From positions 1-64,000 of the forward strand of contig NZ_MVKX01000008.1 of NCBI RefSeq assembly GCF_002018365.1: a stretch of 64,000 bases of DNA. Direction: 5' to 3'. Position 1 is the stretch's first letter. Each line of letters begins with the position of its first letter. The stretch is from Acinetobacter amyesii (GTDB taxonomy: Bacteria > Pseudomonadota > Gammaproteobacteria > Pseudomonadales > Moraxellaceae). A program made the translations under genes and the position numbers. This document shows positions 28,046 through 37,253 of this stretch, piece by piece. Below the pieces are notes generated by a model. That model saw only the letters and a list, made by a program, of their open reading frames with translations, was not told where the DNA came from and did no database searches.

Positions 28046-28966
28046 TTAAGGGCTGAAGGTTTTCCCAAGTGAAGCTGGTAAATTCAGTTTTAGATGTTTT
28101 TTATTACGAGAAATCAGCACTAAAACCACAATTGTTGCCACATATGGAAGTGCAGAAAGCAATTCATTTGGCACATTTAAACCTAATGCTTGAGCATGGA
28201 ACTGAAGGATCGTCACGCCACCAAATAGATAGGCTCCGAGCATTAAACGGGTCGGTTTCCATGTTGCAAAGACCACCAAGGCAATCGCAATCCAACCACG
28301 GCCTGCCACCATGTTCTCAATCCACATCGGGGTATAGACTGTCGATAAAAATGCGCCACCTACTCCAGCCATAGCACCACCAAAAAGAACCGCACAGTAG
28401 CGAATCGCTAAGACGTTATAGCCCATAGCATGCGCACTTTCTGGTGACTCGCCCACCGCTTTTAGTAACAGACCGAGGCGAGTTTTTGTGAGTACCCACC
28501 AAATAATCACAAACGCCAACATGGACAAATACACAACATAGTTATGCTGAAATAAAATAGGCCCTAAGACAGGTATTTCGCTTAAAAGCGGGATGTCTAA
28601 ACCCTGTAAGCCGGGCAATGCCATGCTCACGTAGTTTTGTCCTATAAATGCTGAAATTCCGATACCGAAAATTGTGAGTGCTAAACCGCAAGCGGACTGG
28701 TTAGTACTTAAAGAGAGGGTAAAAAATGCAAAAATCAGTGCCATCAATGTGCCTGCAAGGCCACCGACCATTAAGGCACTTGCCACACTCGCATCGTACT
28801 GTGCAGCGAAGGCAAAGCCAGCGATAGCACCAACCAACATCATACCTTCTACACCGAGGTTTATGACTCCTGTCCGTTCTGCGACTAATTCACCAAGACC
28901 TGCAAAAATGAGTGGCGTTGCTGCGGCGATCGTGCCAGCTAAAATGGCTGTAATTTCAATGCTCAT
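28046..28966 (-). CDS. Nucleoside-type ABC transporter permease (second permease)
   Basis: This 306-residue inner-membrane protein has about eight hydrophobic segments. GERTGVINLGVEGMMLVGA-like sequence (about residues 30-47) and the GLALTIFGIGISAFIGQNYV and KAVGESPESAHAMGYNV segments are typical of the branched-chain/ribose-type permease family, especially the YufQ/NupQ group. It would form the channel with the 365-residue permease encoded 15 bases upstream. The amidohydrolase gene follows in the same direction. Confidence 0.85.
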   Translation of the reverse strand: MSIEITAILAGTIAAATPLIFAGLGELVAERTGVINLGVEGMMLVGAIAGFAFAAQYDASVASALMVGGLAGTLMALIFAFFTLSLSTNQSACGLALTIFGIGISAFIGQNYVSMALPGLQGLDIPLLSEIPVLGPILFQHNYVVYLSMLAFVIIWWVLTKTRLGLLLKAVGESPESAHAMGYNVLAIRYCAVLFGGAMAGVGGAFLSTVYTPMWIENMVAGRGWIAIALVVFATWKPTRLMLGAYLFGGVTILQFHAQALGLNVPNELLSALPYVATIVVLVLISRNKKHLKLNLPASLGKTFSP

Positions 28967-28981
28967 ACATTTCTCCTCAAT

Positions 28982-30079
28982 CTAAGCCGTAGTCGCTTGA
29001 CGATCTGTCAGCGTTTTATTTTTTTTCGGTGCAAAACGATAGCGGTTTTCAATCAAGGCATCTGAAGCTAAAAGGAAAAATAACAATAAGCCTTGGAAGA
29101 TACCTGTAATCGCAACCGGAAGTTGCAGCTGCATTTGTGCCATTTCCCCACCCAAATAAATCAGTGCCATCAATAAACCTGAAAGTACGATTCCAATTGG
29201 GTTTAAACGACCTAAATACGCCACAATAATGGCCGCATAACCATAGCCCGGAGAAATGTTTGGATTTAACTGTCCAATAGGCCCTGCAACTTCACAGATG
29301 CCAGCAATCCCCGCCATCAATCCAGATAAACCTAAACTGAGCCAAATGGCCTTTTTAGATGAAAACCCTGCATATTTCGCTGCCAATGGTGCTTGCCCAC
29401 TAACTTCTAGTTTGTATGCAGTTAAACTTTTACGGATAAAAATCCAAAATATCACCACGGCAATGATCATGATGAAAATAGATGCATTGACTCGAGTCCC
29501 TTCCCAAATTAAGGGCAATGTCGCAGACTCACTGAACATGACCGATTGAGGAAAATTCATGCCATCAGGATCACGCCATGGTCCATTGACCAGATACAAC
29601 AGAACGAATAAGGCCACATAATTCATCATGAGCGTGGTCAGGGTTTCTTCAGCATTAAAGTGCGTTTTGAGTAATGCAGGAATGAGTCCCCACAATGCGC
29701 CACCAATTGCTCCCATCAGCACCATGAGCGGCAATATCCACCAGCCCATTTGTTCGTGAAATAGAATCGCGATTCCGCCACCAAAAATAGCACCCATGGT
29801 CAGCTGACCTTCGGCCCCGATGTTGAATAATTTGGCACGAAAACCAATGGCTAAACCCAACGCAATTAAAATCAGGGGTGAAGCTTTAATCGCAAGTTCA
29901 CTTAAGCTATAGATCGAGGTTAAAGGCTCGATAAAAAAGATGTACAGCGCATTGAGTGGATCAACACCTAAAGCTAAAAATAACAGACTGCCCACAACCA
30001 ACATTGCCAAAAGCGCAATAATCGGAGACAGCCATTTCATCATTTGAGAGGGATGCTCTCTAGGTTCTAATAAATGCAT
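28982..30079 (-). CDS. Nucleoside-type ABC transporter permease (first permease)
   Basis: This 365-residue permease has about ten hydrophobic segments. The motif GFRAKLFNIGAEGQLTMGAIFGG (about residues 79-101) corresponds to the FNIGxEGQ signature of YufP/NupP-type permeases, and YKLEVSGQAPLAAKYAGFS is the coupling helix region. It pairs with the 306-residue permease and the double-cassette ATPase on either side; gaps are 15 and 18 bases. The C-terminal tail (APKKNKTLTDRQATTA) is basic and cytoplasmic. Confidence 0.85.
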   Translation of the reverse strand: MHLLEPREHPSQMMKWLSPIIALLAMLVVGSLLFLALGVDPLNALYIFFIEPLTSIYSLSELAIKASPLILIALGLAIGFRAKLFNIGAEGQLTMGAIFGGGIAILFHEQMGWWILPLMVLMGAIGGALWGLIPALLKTHFNAEETLTTLMMNYVALFVLLYLVNGPWRDPDGMNFPQSVMFSESATLPLIWEGTRVNASIFIMIIAVVIFWIFIRKSLTAYKLEVSGQAPLAAKYAGFSSKKAIWLSLGLSGLMAGIAGICEVAGPIGQLNPNISPGYGYAAIIVAYLGRLNPIGIVLSGLLMALIYLGGEMAQMQLQLPVAITGIFQGLLLFFLLASDALIENRYRFAPKKNKTLTDRQATTA

Positions 30080-30097
30080 GGATTTATCCTTTCATTG

Positions 30098-31693
30098 CTA
30101 GGCATGTGCTTGATTCAGAGAAATTTCTGTAGAGTTTGTAGTATTGGCAATACCCGACATCAACAGCCCGATTTGCTCGGCATTGGTATCCGTGGTTTTC
30201 ATCGGTTTTGACAGTTGCCCTGCGGCAAGTACGCAAATTCTGTCGCTAATCTCAAACAGTTCTTCTAATTCTTCAGAGATCACCAATATTGCAACCCCTT
30301 GTCGTGATAGATCGATCAGGGTTTGTCGAATAAACATCGCTGCGCCTACATCAACGCCCCATGTTGGTTGCGATACAATCAGCACTTTGGGGTTTTGTAG
30401 AATTTCACGTCCGACAATGAATTTCTGTAAATTCCCGCCCGAAAGTGACCGAGCTTCAGCATCAGCACCTGAAGCTTTGACGCCGAACTTTTCAATACAC
30501 TGCTCTGCAAAGGCGCGCATTTTTGTAAAATTGATTAGACCCCAATCGCTTAATTCTTTACGAAAAGCGGTTAATAAACCGTTTTGTGACAGCGTCATAT
30601 TTGGAACAGCACCTCGTCCCAAACGCTCTTCTGGTACAAAGCCCAACCCTTGATCACGGCGCAGTCCTGCACTTTGCAGTGAAATATCGACACCTTGAAA
30701 AACAATGCTGCCTTTTGCGGAAACTTGCTCACCTGAAAGTAAAGACAGTAGTTCCGCTTGGCCATTGCCCGAAATACCTGCAATTCCTAAAATTTCACCG
30801 CCATACAAATCCAGTTGGATATGTTTAAGCGATACCCCAAATGGATCTTCCGATTCGTAATTCAAATCATCGACAGAGAAAAGCTGTTGTTTCTGACCTG
30901 AAAAATCCACATGTTGGTAGGTTGGCAAATCTCGACCAATCATTAAACGCGCTAAATCACTGGTTGATTGATCTTTTGGATAGACATGTCCTGTCACCAG
31001 ACCGTTTCTTAAGATCGTCGCTTCATCACAAAGTTCTTTAATTTCATGTAATTTATGACTGATATATAAAATAGATACGCCCTGAGAAGCCAATAATTTC
31101 AAGGTTTTAAATAATTGCTTGACCGCCTGAGGTGTGAGTACCGATGTCGGCTCATCTAAAATGATTAAGGATGGATTTTGTAATAAACAGCGAATAATTT
31201 CGACGCGTTGACGCTCACCCACTGACAAAGAAAAGACTTCACGTCGTGGGTCTACACGTAATCCATATTGTTCAGACACGGCAACGATACGTTCATGCAA
31301 TTGTTTTAAATCTACTTTTTCGTCGAGTCCCAACAGAATATTTTCAGCAACGGTTAAGGTTTCAAATAGTGAAAAATGTTGATAAACCATACCAATACCC
31401 AGCTTTCTTGCGGCTGATGGGCTATCAATATTGACCTCTTTGCCATTCCAAATGACTTGGCCTTCATCTGCACGTGTTGCGCCATAAATGATCTTCATCA
31501 GGGTACTTTTACCCGCACCGTTTTCTCCCAAAATGGCGTGGATTGCACCGGGCTGAACCGTTAAATGAATTTGATGATTGGCTTTGAGTGAGTTATAGCT
31601 CTTACAAATATTAATGAGCTCAAGACGAGGAATGACATTTTTATGCTCAGCTCGATCGAATGGGTTTGCAGGTTCTTGTTGAAATGCATTCAT
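30098..31693 (-). CDS. Nucleoside-type ABC transporter ATP-binding protein (two cassettes)
   Basis: This 531-residue protein has two ATPase domains. Cassette 1 (about residues 25-265) has Walker A GENGAGKST, signature LSVGERQRVEI and Walker B LIILDEPTSVLT. Cassette 2 (about 270-510) has a degenerate Walker A (GISGNGQAEL), signature LSGGNLQKFIVGR and a Gln in place of Glu after Walker B (IVSQPTWGVD). This one-active, one-degenerate arrangement is usual for ribose/YufO-type importers. It is second in the operon, after the binding-protein gene and the hairpin at 31725-31751. Confidence 0.88.
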   Translation of the reverse strand: MNAFQQEPANPFDRAEHKNVIPRLELINICKSYNSLKANHQIHLTVQPGAIHAILGENGAGKSTLMKIIYGATRADEGQVIWNGKEVNIDSPSAARKLGIGMVYQHFSLFETLTVAENILLGLDEKVDLKQLHERIVAVSEQYGLRVDPRREVFSLSVGERQRVEIIRCLLQNPSLIILDEPTSVLTPQAVKQLFKTLKLLASQGVSILYISHKLHEIKELCDEATILRNGLVTGHVYPKDQSTSDLARLMIGRDLPTYQHVDFSGQKQQLFSVDDLNYESEDPFGVSLKHIQLDLYGGEILGIAGISGNGQAELLSLLSGEQVSAKGSIVFQGVDISLQSAGLRRDQGLGFVPEERLGRGAVPNMTLSQNGLLTAFRKELSDWGLINFTKMRAFAEQCIEKFGVKASGADAEARSLSGGNLQKFIVGREILQNPKVLIVSQPTWGVDVGAAMFIRQTLIDLSRQGVAILVISEELEELFEISDRICVLAAGQLSKPMKTTDTNAEQIGLLMSGIANTTNSTEISLNQAHA

Positions 31694-31724
31694 AACTTAA
31701 GCTCTCTTCAACGTAAATATATAG

Positions 31725-31751
31725 GACCAAAAGTGAGATGCACTTTTGGTC
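31725..31751 (-). promoter_or_regulatory. Perfect 11-bp hairpin between the BMP gene and the ATPase gene
   Basis: GACCAAAAGTG (31725-31735) and CACTTTTGGTC (31741-31751) pair exactly around a five-base loop. It lies just past the binding-protein stop, 32 bases before the ATPase start. No strong T-run follows. Such hairpins often protect the binding-protein message or give partial termination, so more binding protein than ATPase is made; that role is inferred. Confidence 0.6.
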
Positions 31752-31771
31752 ACAGCTTGAATGTTTCAAAA

Positions 31772-32872
31772 TTATTTAGGTAAAACCCCTTCTACGCCTT
31801 TCACGTAATAATTCATTTTGTTGAGATCAGCATCAGTCATGTTTTTACCTTGAGCGAGCGCTAAACTGCCATCTTGTTTATATACAGGGCCTGCAAATGG
31901 ATGTAATTTTCCAGTTTGAATTGCGGTTTGTACGCCTAAGGCTTTTTGCTTAACAGCAGGTGCTAAAAATGGTGCAAAGGCTTCAATTTTGACAGCGTTT
32001 TGTTTTACGCCATACCAGATTGCACTTGGTTTCCATGTTTTATTTGCGACTTGCTGCATGACTGGGGTATAGATTTTTTCCCAGTGCAACACTGAAGCCG
32101 CCAATTGAGCTTTAGGTCCAAACTTGCTCATATCTGAGTCCCAACCAAAGGCATATACGCCTTTTTGTTGTGCTGCTTGCACCACGGCTGGAGAATCCGT
32201 GTTTTGCATCAATACATCAGCTTTTTGAGAAATCAGCGCTAGAGCTGCATCACGTTCTTTGCCTGGGTTAAACCATGAATTGACCCAAATCACTTTGGTT
32301 TTAATTTTAGGATTGACGCTTTGTGCGCCACGGGTATAAGCATTGATATTGCGTATAACTTCTGGAATTGGAAATGAACCAACGACACCTAAGATGTTGC
32401 TTTTCGTTTGCTGTCCTGCGACAACGCCGAGCATGTATGCACCTTCATAAGTACGTACGTCATAAACCCCAAGATTTTTGCCTTGTTTATAACCTGTCGC
32501 ATGCATAAAGACGGTATTTGGAAATTGTTTTGCCACTTTTTCCATTTGGTTCATATAACCAAAAGACGTCCCAAAAATAACTTTATTGCCCTGTTGCGCT
32601 AAATTTCGGATCACACGTTCGGCATCAGCGGTTTCAGGGACATTTTCAATATGTGTGGTTGTATATTTTCCAGCTAAGGCCTTTTGGGCTTTAATACGCC
32701 CCTGATCATGTGAATAGGTCCATCCATGATCACTGGTCGGGCCAATGTATACAAAGGCTGCTTTATCTGCGGCATGTAGCTGAGTCATCAAGCCTGCACC
32801 ACAGAGACCTGCTGCGCTAAATATCAGTGCCATTTTTTTTAAACGGGTTACAAAGCTTTTCTGTTGCATCAT
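31772..32872 (-). CDS. BMP-family nucleoside-binding periplasmic protein (copy 1)
   Basis: This 366-residue protein has a Sec signal (about residues 1-34, ending LHAAD). The mature part starts AAFVYIGPTSDHGWTYSHDQGR, the PnrA/BMP-type opening in which the Asp-His-Gly-Trp loop contacts the ligand. FGTSFGYMNQMEKVAKQFP and QNTDSPAVVQAAQ are other family landmarks. No Cys follows the signal, so it is soluble in the periplasm, unlike many BMP lipoproteins. It heads the importer operon. A near-identical paralogue lies at 34244-35326. A purine or purine-nucleoside ligand is inferred from the neighbours. Confidence 0.85.
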   Translation of the reverse strand: MMQQKSFVTRLKKMALIFSAAGLCGAGLMTQLHAADKAAFVYIGPTSDHGWTYSHDQGRIKAQKALAGKYTTTHIENVPETADAERVIRNLAQQGNKVIFGTSFGYMNQMEKVAKQFPNTVFMHATGYKQGKNLGVYDVRTYEGAYMLGVVAGQQTKSNILGVVGSFPIPEVIRNINAYTRGAQSVNPKIKTKVIWVNSWFNPGKERDAALALISQKADVLMQNTDSPAVVQAAQQKGVYAFGWDSDMSKFGPKAQLAASVLHWEKIYTPVMQQVANKTWKPSAIWYGVKQNAVKIEAFAPFLAPAVKQKALGVQTAIQTGKLHPFAGPVYKQDGSLALAQGKNMTDADLNKMNYYVKGVEGVLPK

Positions 32873-33177
32873 TTCGTTCCACCTAAAACATTAAAAACTC
32901 GATCTAATTTATAAAAAACTAAAATTATTCTGCATAAATGCGATTTTCTATTTATAGTTAGCAAATATCGTTCCAATATTTATTTTAAAATAAAAATATA
33001 TTTTAATTAAAATTACACGATTAAAATAAAGGTGAATTTATATATAAAATCGAATCCATGAATTTTATTTAAATGAATATTTTTTAATAACTAATCTTTT
33101 TTATATTGATCATAAAAAAAGCCCTATCGGGCTGAACCAAGGGCTATAAAAGGAAAGCAAGAAATTAGAATGAGAGA
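32873..33177. other. AT-rich intergenic region upstream of BMP copy 1 (305 bases)
   Basis: No gene is seen. The left part must hold the promoter of the importer operon, but no convincing hexamer pair or operator stands out in the long A/T runs. I searched for a sigma-54 -24/-12 element on the minus strand and found none. The right end carries the terminator of the dioxygenase gene (33113-33133). Confidence 0.5.
33113..33133 (-). terminator. Rho-independent terminator after the dioxygenase gene
   Basis: On the minus strand AGCCC-GATA-GGGCT is followed by TTTTTTT. It separates the dioxygenase/BMP copy 2 unit from the importer operon, so the two are transcribed separately even though they face the same way. 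Confidence 0.85.
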
Positions 33178-34167
33178 TTAAGTGATTTTTTCCAGTACTG
33201 ATTGTTCTTCTAGACTTAAGTCATAAGCTTGCTGATACATTTGTTCCATGTGTTCACCAGCCGTACAGGGTGCATAACGGTAAATTTCACCATCTTTCAC
33301 CGTTCCTGGTAAGGCATTGATTGGCGTCATGTAATTCGGTCCATAAAAAAATGGAATCGAATACCGAGACTGACCTTTTGAAAATAAATTTCTAACACGA
33401 TGGGGATTTGATTTGTACAGGTCATTACTCCAACGTGGGATCAGATCGCCTAAATTGACAATAAATGTATCTTTGATCGGTGGTGCTGCAACCCATGTCC
33501 CATCGGGTAAACAAACCTCCAGTCCGCCACATTCATCTTGCGCTAAAATCGTGATGGATCCCCAATCAGTATGCGCTCCAACGCCAAAGCTATATTCATC
33601 TGCACCGACAGGATGCGGTGGATAACAGAGCATTTTTAGGGTAATCATGGGGTCGATACAGCAATCATCAAAATAGCTTTCATCTAAAGACAAGGACAGT
33701 GCTAAGAGTTGCATAATGCGCTGTGCTAGGCCATTTAGCTGTGCAATATACTCCTGACAAAACTGTTCCATTTCAGGTACTTCAGCACTCGGCCATTGAT
33801 TAATACCATAACCCTGATATTTGGCTAAAACATAGGGATGATCTGTAGGATAATTTTTAGCACAGTAGAAACCTTCCTTAATATCAGGCTTTGCGCTGTA
33901 GTCTGACTTTTGCGCTGCAAGCTGTTCAAAGCCCAGATGGCTATCATTCAAACTTTGATCATATTTAAGTTTGGTTCCCAATGGCAATGCAAAGATTTTA
34001 GCTGCCAATTCAAACTGACGTTGAATCAACGCAGATGATATTCCATGATTTTTTACATAGAAAAAACCTGAACTGGTTGCTGCCGCTCTTAACTTTTCTA
34101 CTACATCCGAGATATTGGCTGAGGAAGGCTTCAATGCCTGCGCTAAATCAATTACGGGAATACTCAT
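33178..34167 (-). CDS. Fe(II)/2-oxoglutarate-type dioxygenase, isopenicillin N synthase-like
   Basis: This 329-residue protein starts MSIPVIDLAQAL, the usual opening of the IPNS/thymine-hydroxylase-like family. I chose the ATG at 34167; the longer frame runs back into noncoding DNA. The metal triad is complete: His and Asp in GAHTDWGSITIL and a distal His in NPHRVRNLF. RYSIPFF supplies the RxS 2-oxoglutarate-binding pair. It lies between two BMP binding-protein genes and near two nucleobase deaminases. I infer oxidation or oxidative demethylation of an imported nucleobase or nucleoside; fungal thymine 7-hydroxylase is a known precedent within this fold family. The substrate is not known. Confidence 0.8.
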   Translation of the reverse strand: MSIPVIDLAQALKPSSANISDVVEKLRAAATSSGFFYVKNHGISSALIQRQFELAAKIFALPLGTKLKYDQSLNDSHLGFEQLAAQKSDYSAKPDIKEGFYCAKNYPTDHPYVLAKYQGYGINQWPSAEVPEMEQFCQEYIAQLNGLAQRIMQLLALSLSLDESYFDDCCIDPMITLKMLCYPPHPVGADEYSFGVGAHTDWGSITILAQDECGGLEVCLPDGTWVAAPPIKDTFIVNLGDLIPRWSNDLYKSNPHRVRNLFSKGQSRYSIPFFYGPNYMTPINALPGTVKDGEIYRYAPCTAGEHMEQMYQQAYDLSLEEQSVLEKIT

Positions 34168-34243
34168 AATCACTCGACCTATGTAGAGCAAGTTGCCTCT
34201 CTTGCAACTTGCAATATTGTAAAATGTATTGTTTATCAAATTC

Positions 34244-35326
34244 TTATTTAGGTAGTGACCCATCTACACCTTTGACATAGTAGTTCATTTTAGACAAATC
34301 GATATCCGTCAATGTTTTGCCTTTTGCGACCAGTAGACTGCCATCTTGTTTATAAATCGGTCCTGTAAATGGATGTAATGCCCCAGTACGTAATGAATCA
34401 CGAACTGCAATGGCTTTGGTTTTCATTGCAGCCGTCGTTTCTGGGCCAAAGTTTTCAATATTTACAGCACTTTGTTTTACGCCATATTTGATCGCCGAAG
34501 GCTTCCATGTATTTGCCGCGACTTGTTTCATCACAGGTTCATAGATTTTTTCCCAATGTAGCACTGCCGCTGCAAGGTGTGCTTTTGGTCCAAATTTACT
34601 CATATCTGAGTTCCAGCCAAATGCATACACCCCTTTTTGTTGTGCGGCTTGTACTACAGCAGGCGAATCGGTATTTTGCATCAACACATCTGCTTTTTGA
34701 GCGATTAATGCCAATGCTGCTTCACGTTCCTTACCCGGGTTAAACCAAGTATTGGCCCAAATTACTTTAGTTTTGACTTTCGGATTTACACTCTGCGCGC
34801 CCAAGGTATAAGCATTGATGTTTCGAACAACTTCAGGAATTGGAAATGACGCGACGACACCAATGGTATTGGTTTTGGTCTTTTGCCCCGCAACCACACC
34901 AAGCATATACGCCCCTTCATAAGTTCTAAGTTCGTACACACCTAAATTTTTTCCTTGTTTATAACCAGTTGCGTGCATAAAGACTGTTTTAGGAAATTGT
35001 TTCGCAACTTTTTCCATCGAGTTCATATAACCAAATGATGTACCGAAAATGACTTTGTTGCCTTGTTGTGCCAAGTTACGGATAACACGCTCTGCATCGG
35101 CAGTTTCAGGTACATTTTCGATATACGTTGTTTTATATTTTCCAGCTAAAGCTTTGTCTGCCTTGATACGCCCTTGTTCATGTGAATATGACCATCCATG
35201 GTCACTGGTTGGACCCAAATATACAAAAGCGGCCTTTTCCGCTGCATAAGATTGACTCAAACCCAGCATACCAACTGTTGAGAAGACTAAAATCGTTTTG
35301 ACCAATGTTTTTAATTTAAAACTCAT
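34244..35326 (-). CDS. BMP-family nucleoside-binding periplasmic protein (copy 2)
   Basis: This 360-residue paralogue of the protein at 31772-32872 is almost collinear with it (by eye about four in five residues identical), including GPTSDHGWSYSHEQGRIK and the ending MNYYVKGVDGSLPK. The signal peptide ends near SYAAEK. There is no lipobox. GGGG seven bases before the ATG is the ribosome site. It is first in a two-gene unit with the dioxygenase and has no permease of its own, so it probably feeds the same importer with a different ligand. The long DNA similarity suggests duplication within the island. Confidence 0.85.
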   Translation of the reverse strand: MSFKLKTLVKTILVFSTVGMLGLSQSYAAEKAAFVYLGPTSDHGWSYSHEQGRIKADKALAGKYKTTYIENVPETADAERVIRNLAQQGNKVIFGTSFGYMNSMEKVAKQFPKTVFMHATGYKQGKNLGVYELRTYEGAYMLGVVAGQKTKTNTIGVVASFPIPEVVRNINAYTLGAQSVNPKVKTKVIWANTWFNPGKEREAALALIAQKADVLMQNTDSPAVVQAAQQKGVYAFGWNSDMSKFGPKAHLAAAVLHWEKIYEPVMKQVAANTWKPSAIKYGVKQSAVNIENFGPETTAAMKTKAIAVRDSLRTGALHPFTGPIYKQDGSLLVAKGKTLTDIDLSKMNYYVKGVDGSLPK

Positions 35327-35753
35327 TCTATTTCCCCACAGTGTTTAAAATATATTTGATGCGATACAATTTAAAATGAAGGATATATTTTAAAATTTAT
35401 TTTGGATGAAATTAAATCCAATCACATTTAAAATATTTTTTTGATTATAAATAGTATTATTTTTTAAAATAAATAATCACATATTTATAATGCAAAGGTC
35501 CTCATCACTTATCGATGTTCGCCATGCAATAAATAAGTTGCTTTAACTGTTTGGTCTATTGCTAAGTTTTTGAAGATTCTTTCTAAAAATTAGAACAGGA
35601 AAAACTATTATTAAGTAAATACATGTTTCTTATAATGAATTTATAGATATACATCCTAAATATTGCTGAAATCAGCTTTAAGTTGCATTTTTAAAAATTT
35701 CAGTGGTATGGAAATTGCTCAAAATCCATTATTTCTTTGATCTGGATTTTGTT
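35327..35753. other. Divergent AT-rich control region between BMP copy 2 and 8-oxoguanine deaminase (427 bases)
   Basis: No gene is supported; an in-frame extension of the deaminase to 35703 is possible but lacks a good start. A palindrome TTGGAT-N8-ATCCAA at 35402-35421 is a candidate operator on the BMP side. TATAAT at 35631-35636 is a candidate -10 for the deaminase, with only a weak -35 (TTATTA) 17 bases before it. Confidence 0.4.
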
Positions 35754-37106
35754 ATGACTATAGTATGGATAAAAAATCCGCTTGCGGTATTTACTGCCAA
35801 TGATCAGGACGCTCGCGGTGGTGTGCTGATTTCTCAAGGAAAAATTATTGAGCTGGTTGGGCTAAATGCGCTGCCCCGTCAAGATTATGACGAAATATTT
35901 GATGCAAAAGATTTGGTCATGCTCCCAGGCCTGATCAATAGCCATCATCATTTTTACCAAACACTGACACGTGCGTGGGCACCCGTGGTCAATGCACCAT
36001 TATTTCCATGGCTAAAAACTTTGTACCCCATTTGGGCCAAATTAAACCCAGAACAATTACACTTAGCGACTCAAGTGGCTTTAGCAGAATTATTGCTGTC
36101 GGGATGTACCTTTGCTGCGGATCATCATTATTTATTTCCAAATCAACTAAACCGTGCCATCGATGTACAAGTTAATGCAGCACAAGACCTAGGCATACGA
36201 GTGATGCTTACTCGTGGTTCCATGAGTTTAGGTGAAGATGCCGGTGGTCTCCCGCCACAGCATACAGTTCAGAACATGGACATCATCTTAAAAGACTCTG
36301 AACGTTTAGTATCGAAATATCATCAACGGCAGGAAGACGCCATGGTGAATATTGCCCTTGCGCCTTGCTCGCCTTTCTCAGTGACTCAAGACATCATGCG
36401 TGAAAGTGCCAAACTTGCAGTAGCACTGGATGTGCGTTTACACTCGCATTTGGCAGAAACCATAGATGAAGAAAATTTCTGCCTTCAAAACTTCGGCATG
36501 CGTACCGTCGATTATTTGGAAAGCGTGGGTTGTCTAAATGAGCGTACTTGGTTGGCACATGGCATTCATTTTAATGCCGATGAAATTCGACGTTTAGGAC
36601 AAGCCAAAGTAGGCATTTGCCATTGCCCACATTCCAATATGCGCTTGGCTTCTGGTATCTGTCCAACACTCGATTTAACCCAAGCAGGAAGCAAAATTGG
36701 TTTAGGCGTAGATGGCTCAGCGTCGGGTGATGCATCAAACCTACTCCTTGAAGCGCGTCAAGCTATGTACTTACAGCGCTTAAAATATGGCGCAGAAAAA
36801 ATCACACCTGAGCTTGCCTTGAGCTGGGCAACACATGGCTCTGCACAGCTGTTGGGGCGTGAGCAACACTTAGGTCAAATCGCTGAAGGCTTCCAAGCGG
36901 ATTTTGCATTTTACCGTTTAGATGACATTCGTTTTTCAGGCTCGCATGATCCGATCGCGGCTTTGCTACTCTGTGGTGCAGATCGTGCTGAACATGTCAT
37001 GGTCAAAGGCGATTGGGTCGTCAAAAATCAAAGCTTGGTTAATGTTGATATCGATGAACTTCAGGCCAAACACCGCGTAGCTGCAAAAGCCTTACTTGCG
37101 GCATGA
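35754..37106 (+). CDS. 8-oxoguanine deaminase
   Basis: This 450-residue amidohydrolase deaminates 8-oxoguanine to urate in characterised relatives from Pseudomonas. The metal motif is LINSHHHFYQTLTRAWAP (about residues 58-75). Other ligands are His in RLHSHLAET and LAHGIHF, and Asp in GLGVDGSASGDASN. NPLAVFTANDQDARGG near the start and HCPHSNMRLASGICPTLDL also match my memory of the Pseudomonas enzyme. I chose the ATG at 35754, giving MTIVWIKNPLAVF, with GGAT upstream. It lies opposite the BMP/dioxygenase unit and suggests the island salvages oxidised or modified purines. No urate oxidase or xanthine dehydrogenase gene is in the window. Confidence 0.88.
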   Translation: MTIVWIKNPLAVFTANDQDARGGVLISQGKIIELVGLNALPRQDYDEIFDAKDLVMLPGLINSHHHFYQTLTRAWAPVVNAPLFPWLKTLYPIWAKLNPEQLHLATQVALAELLLSGCTFAADHHYLFPNQLNRAIDVQVNAAQDLGIRVMLTRGSMSLGEDAGGLPPQHTVQNMDIILKDSERLVSKYHQRQEDAMVNIALAPCSPFSVTQDIMRESAKLAVALDVRLHSHLAETIDEENFCLQNFGMRTVDYLESVGCLNERTWLAHGIHFNADEIRRLGQAKVGICHCPHSNMRLASGICPTLDLTQAGSKIGLGVDGSASGDASNLLLEARQAMYLQRLKYGAEKITPELALSWATHGSAQLLGREQHLGQIAEGFQADFAFYRLDDIRFSGSHDPIAALLLCGADRAEHVMVKGDWVVKNQSLVNVDIDELQAKHRVAAKALLAA

Positions 37107-37112
37107 TCAAAA

Positions 37113-37140
37113 AGACCGAAGTATTGGAGTCCTTCGGTCT
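37113..37140. terminator. Terminator after the 8-oxoguanine deaminase gene
   Basis: AGACCGAAG (37113-37121) and CTTCGGTCT (37132-37140) form a nine-base-pair stem around a ten-base loop. The plus-strand tail is AAACTTTTAATTTT; the minus-strand tail is TTTTTGAT, so it can act in both directions. Confidence 0.7.
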
Positions 37141-37253
37141 AAACTTTTAATTTTGGCGATACTTTTAATGCCCAAATATTAGTGCTTATTCAAAAAGCAA
37201 AAAATAATCATTAATCGGTACTTAAATTGTCAATAAAAGCCCCATCTCCGTTT

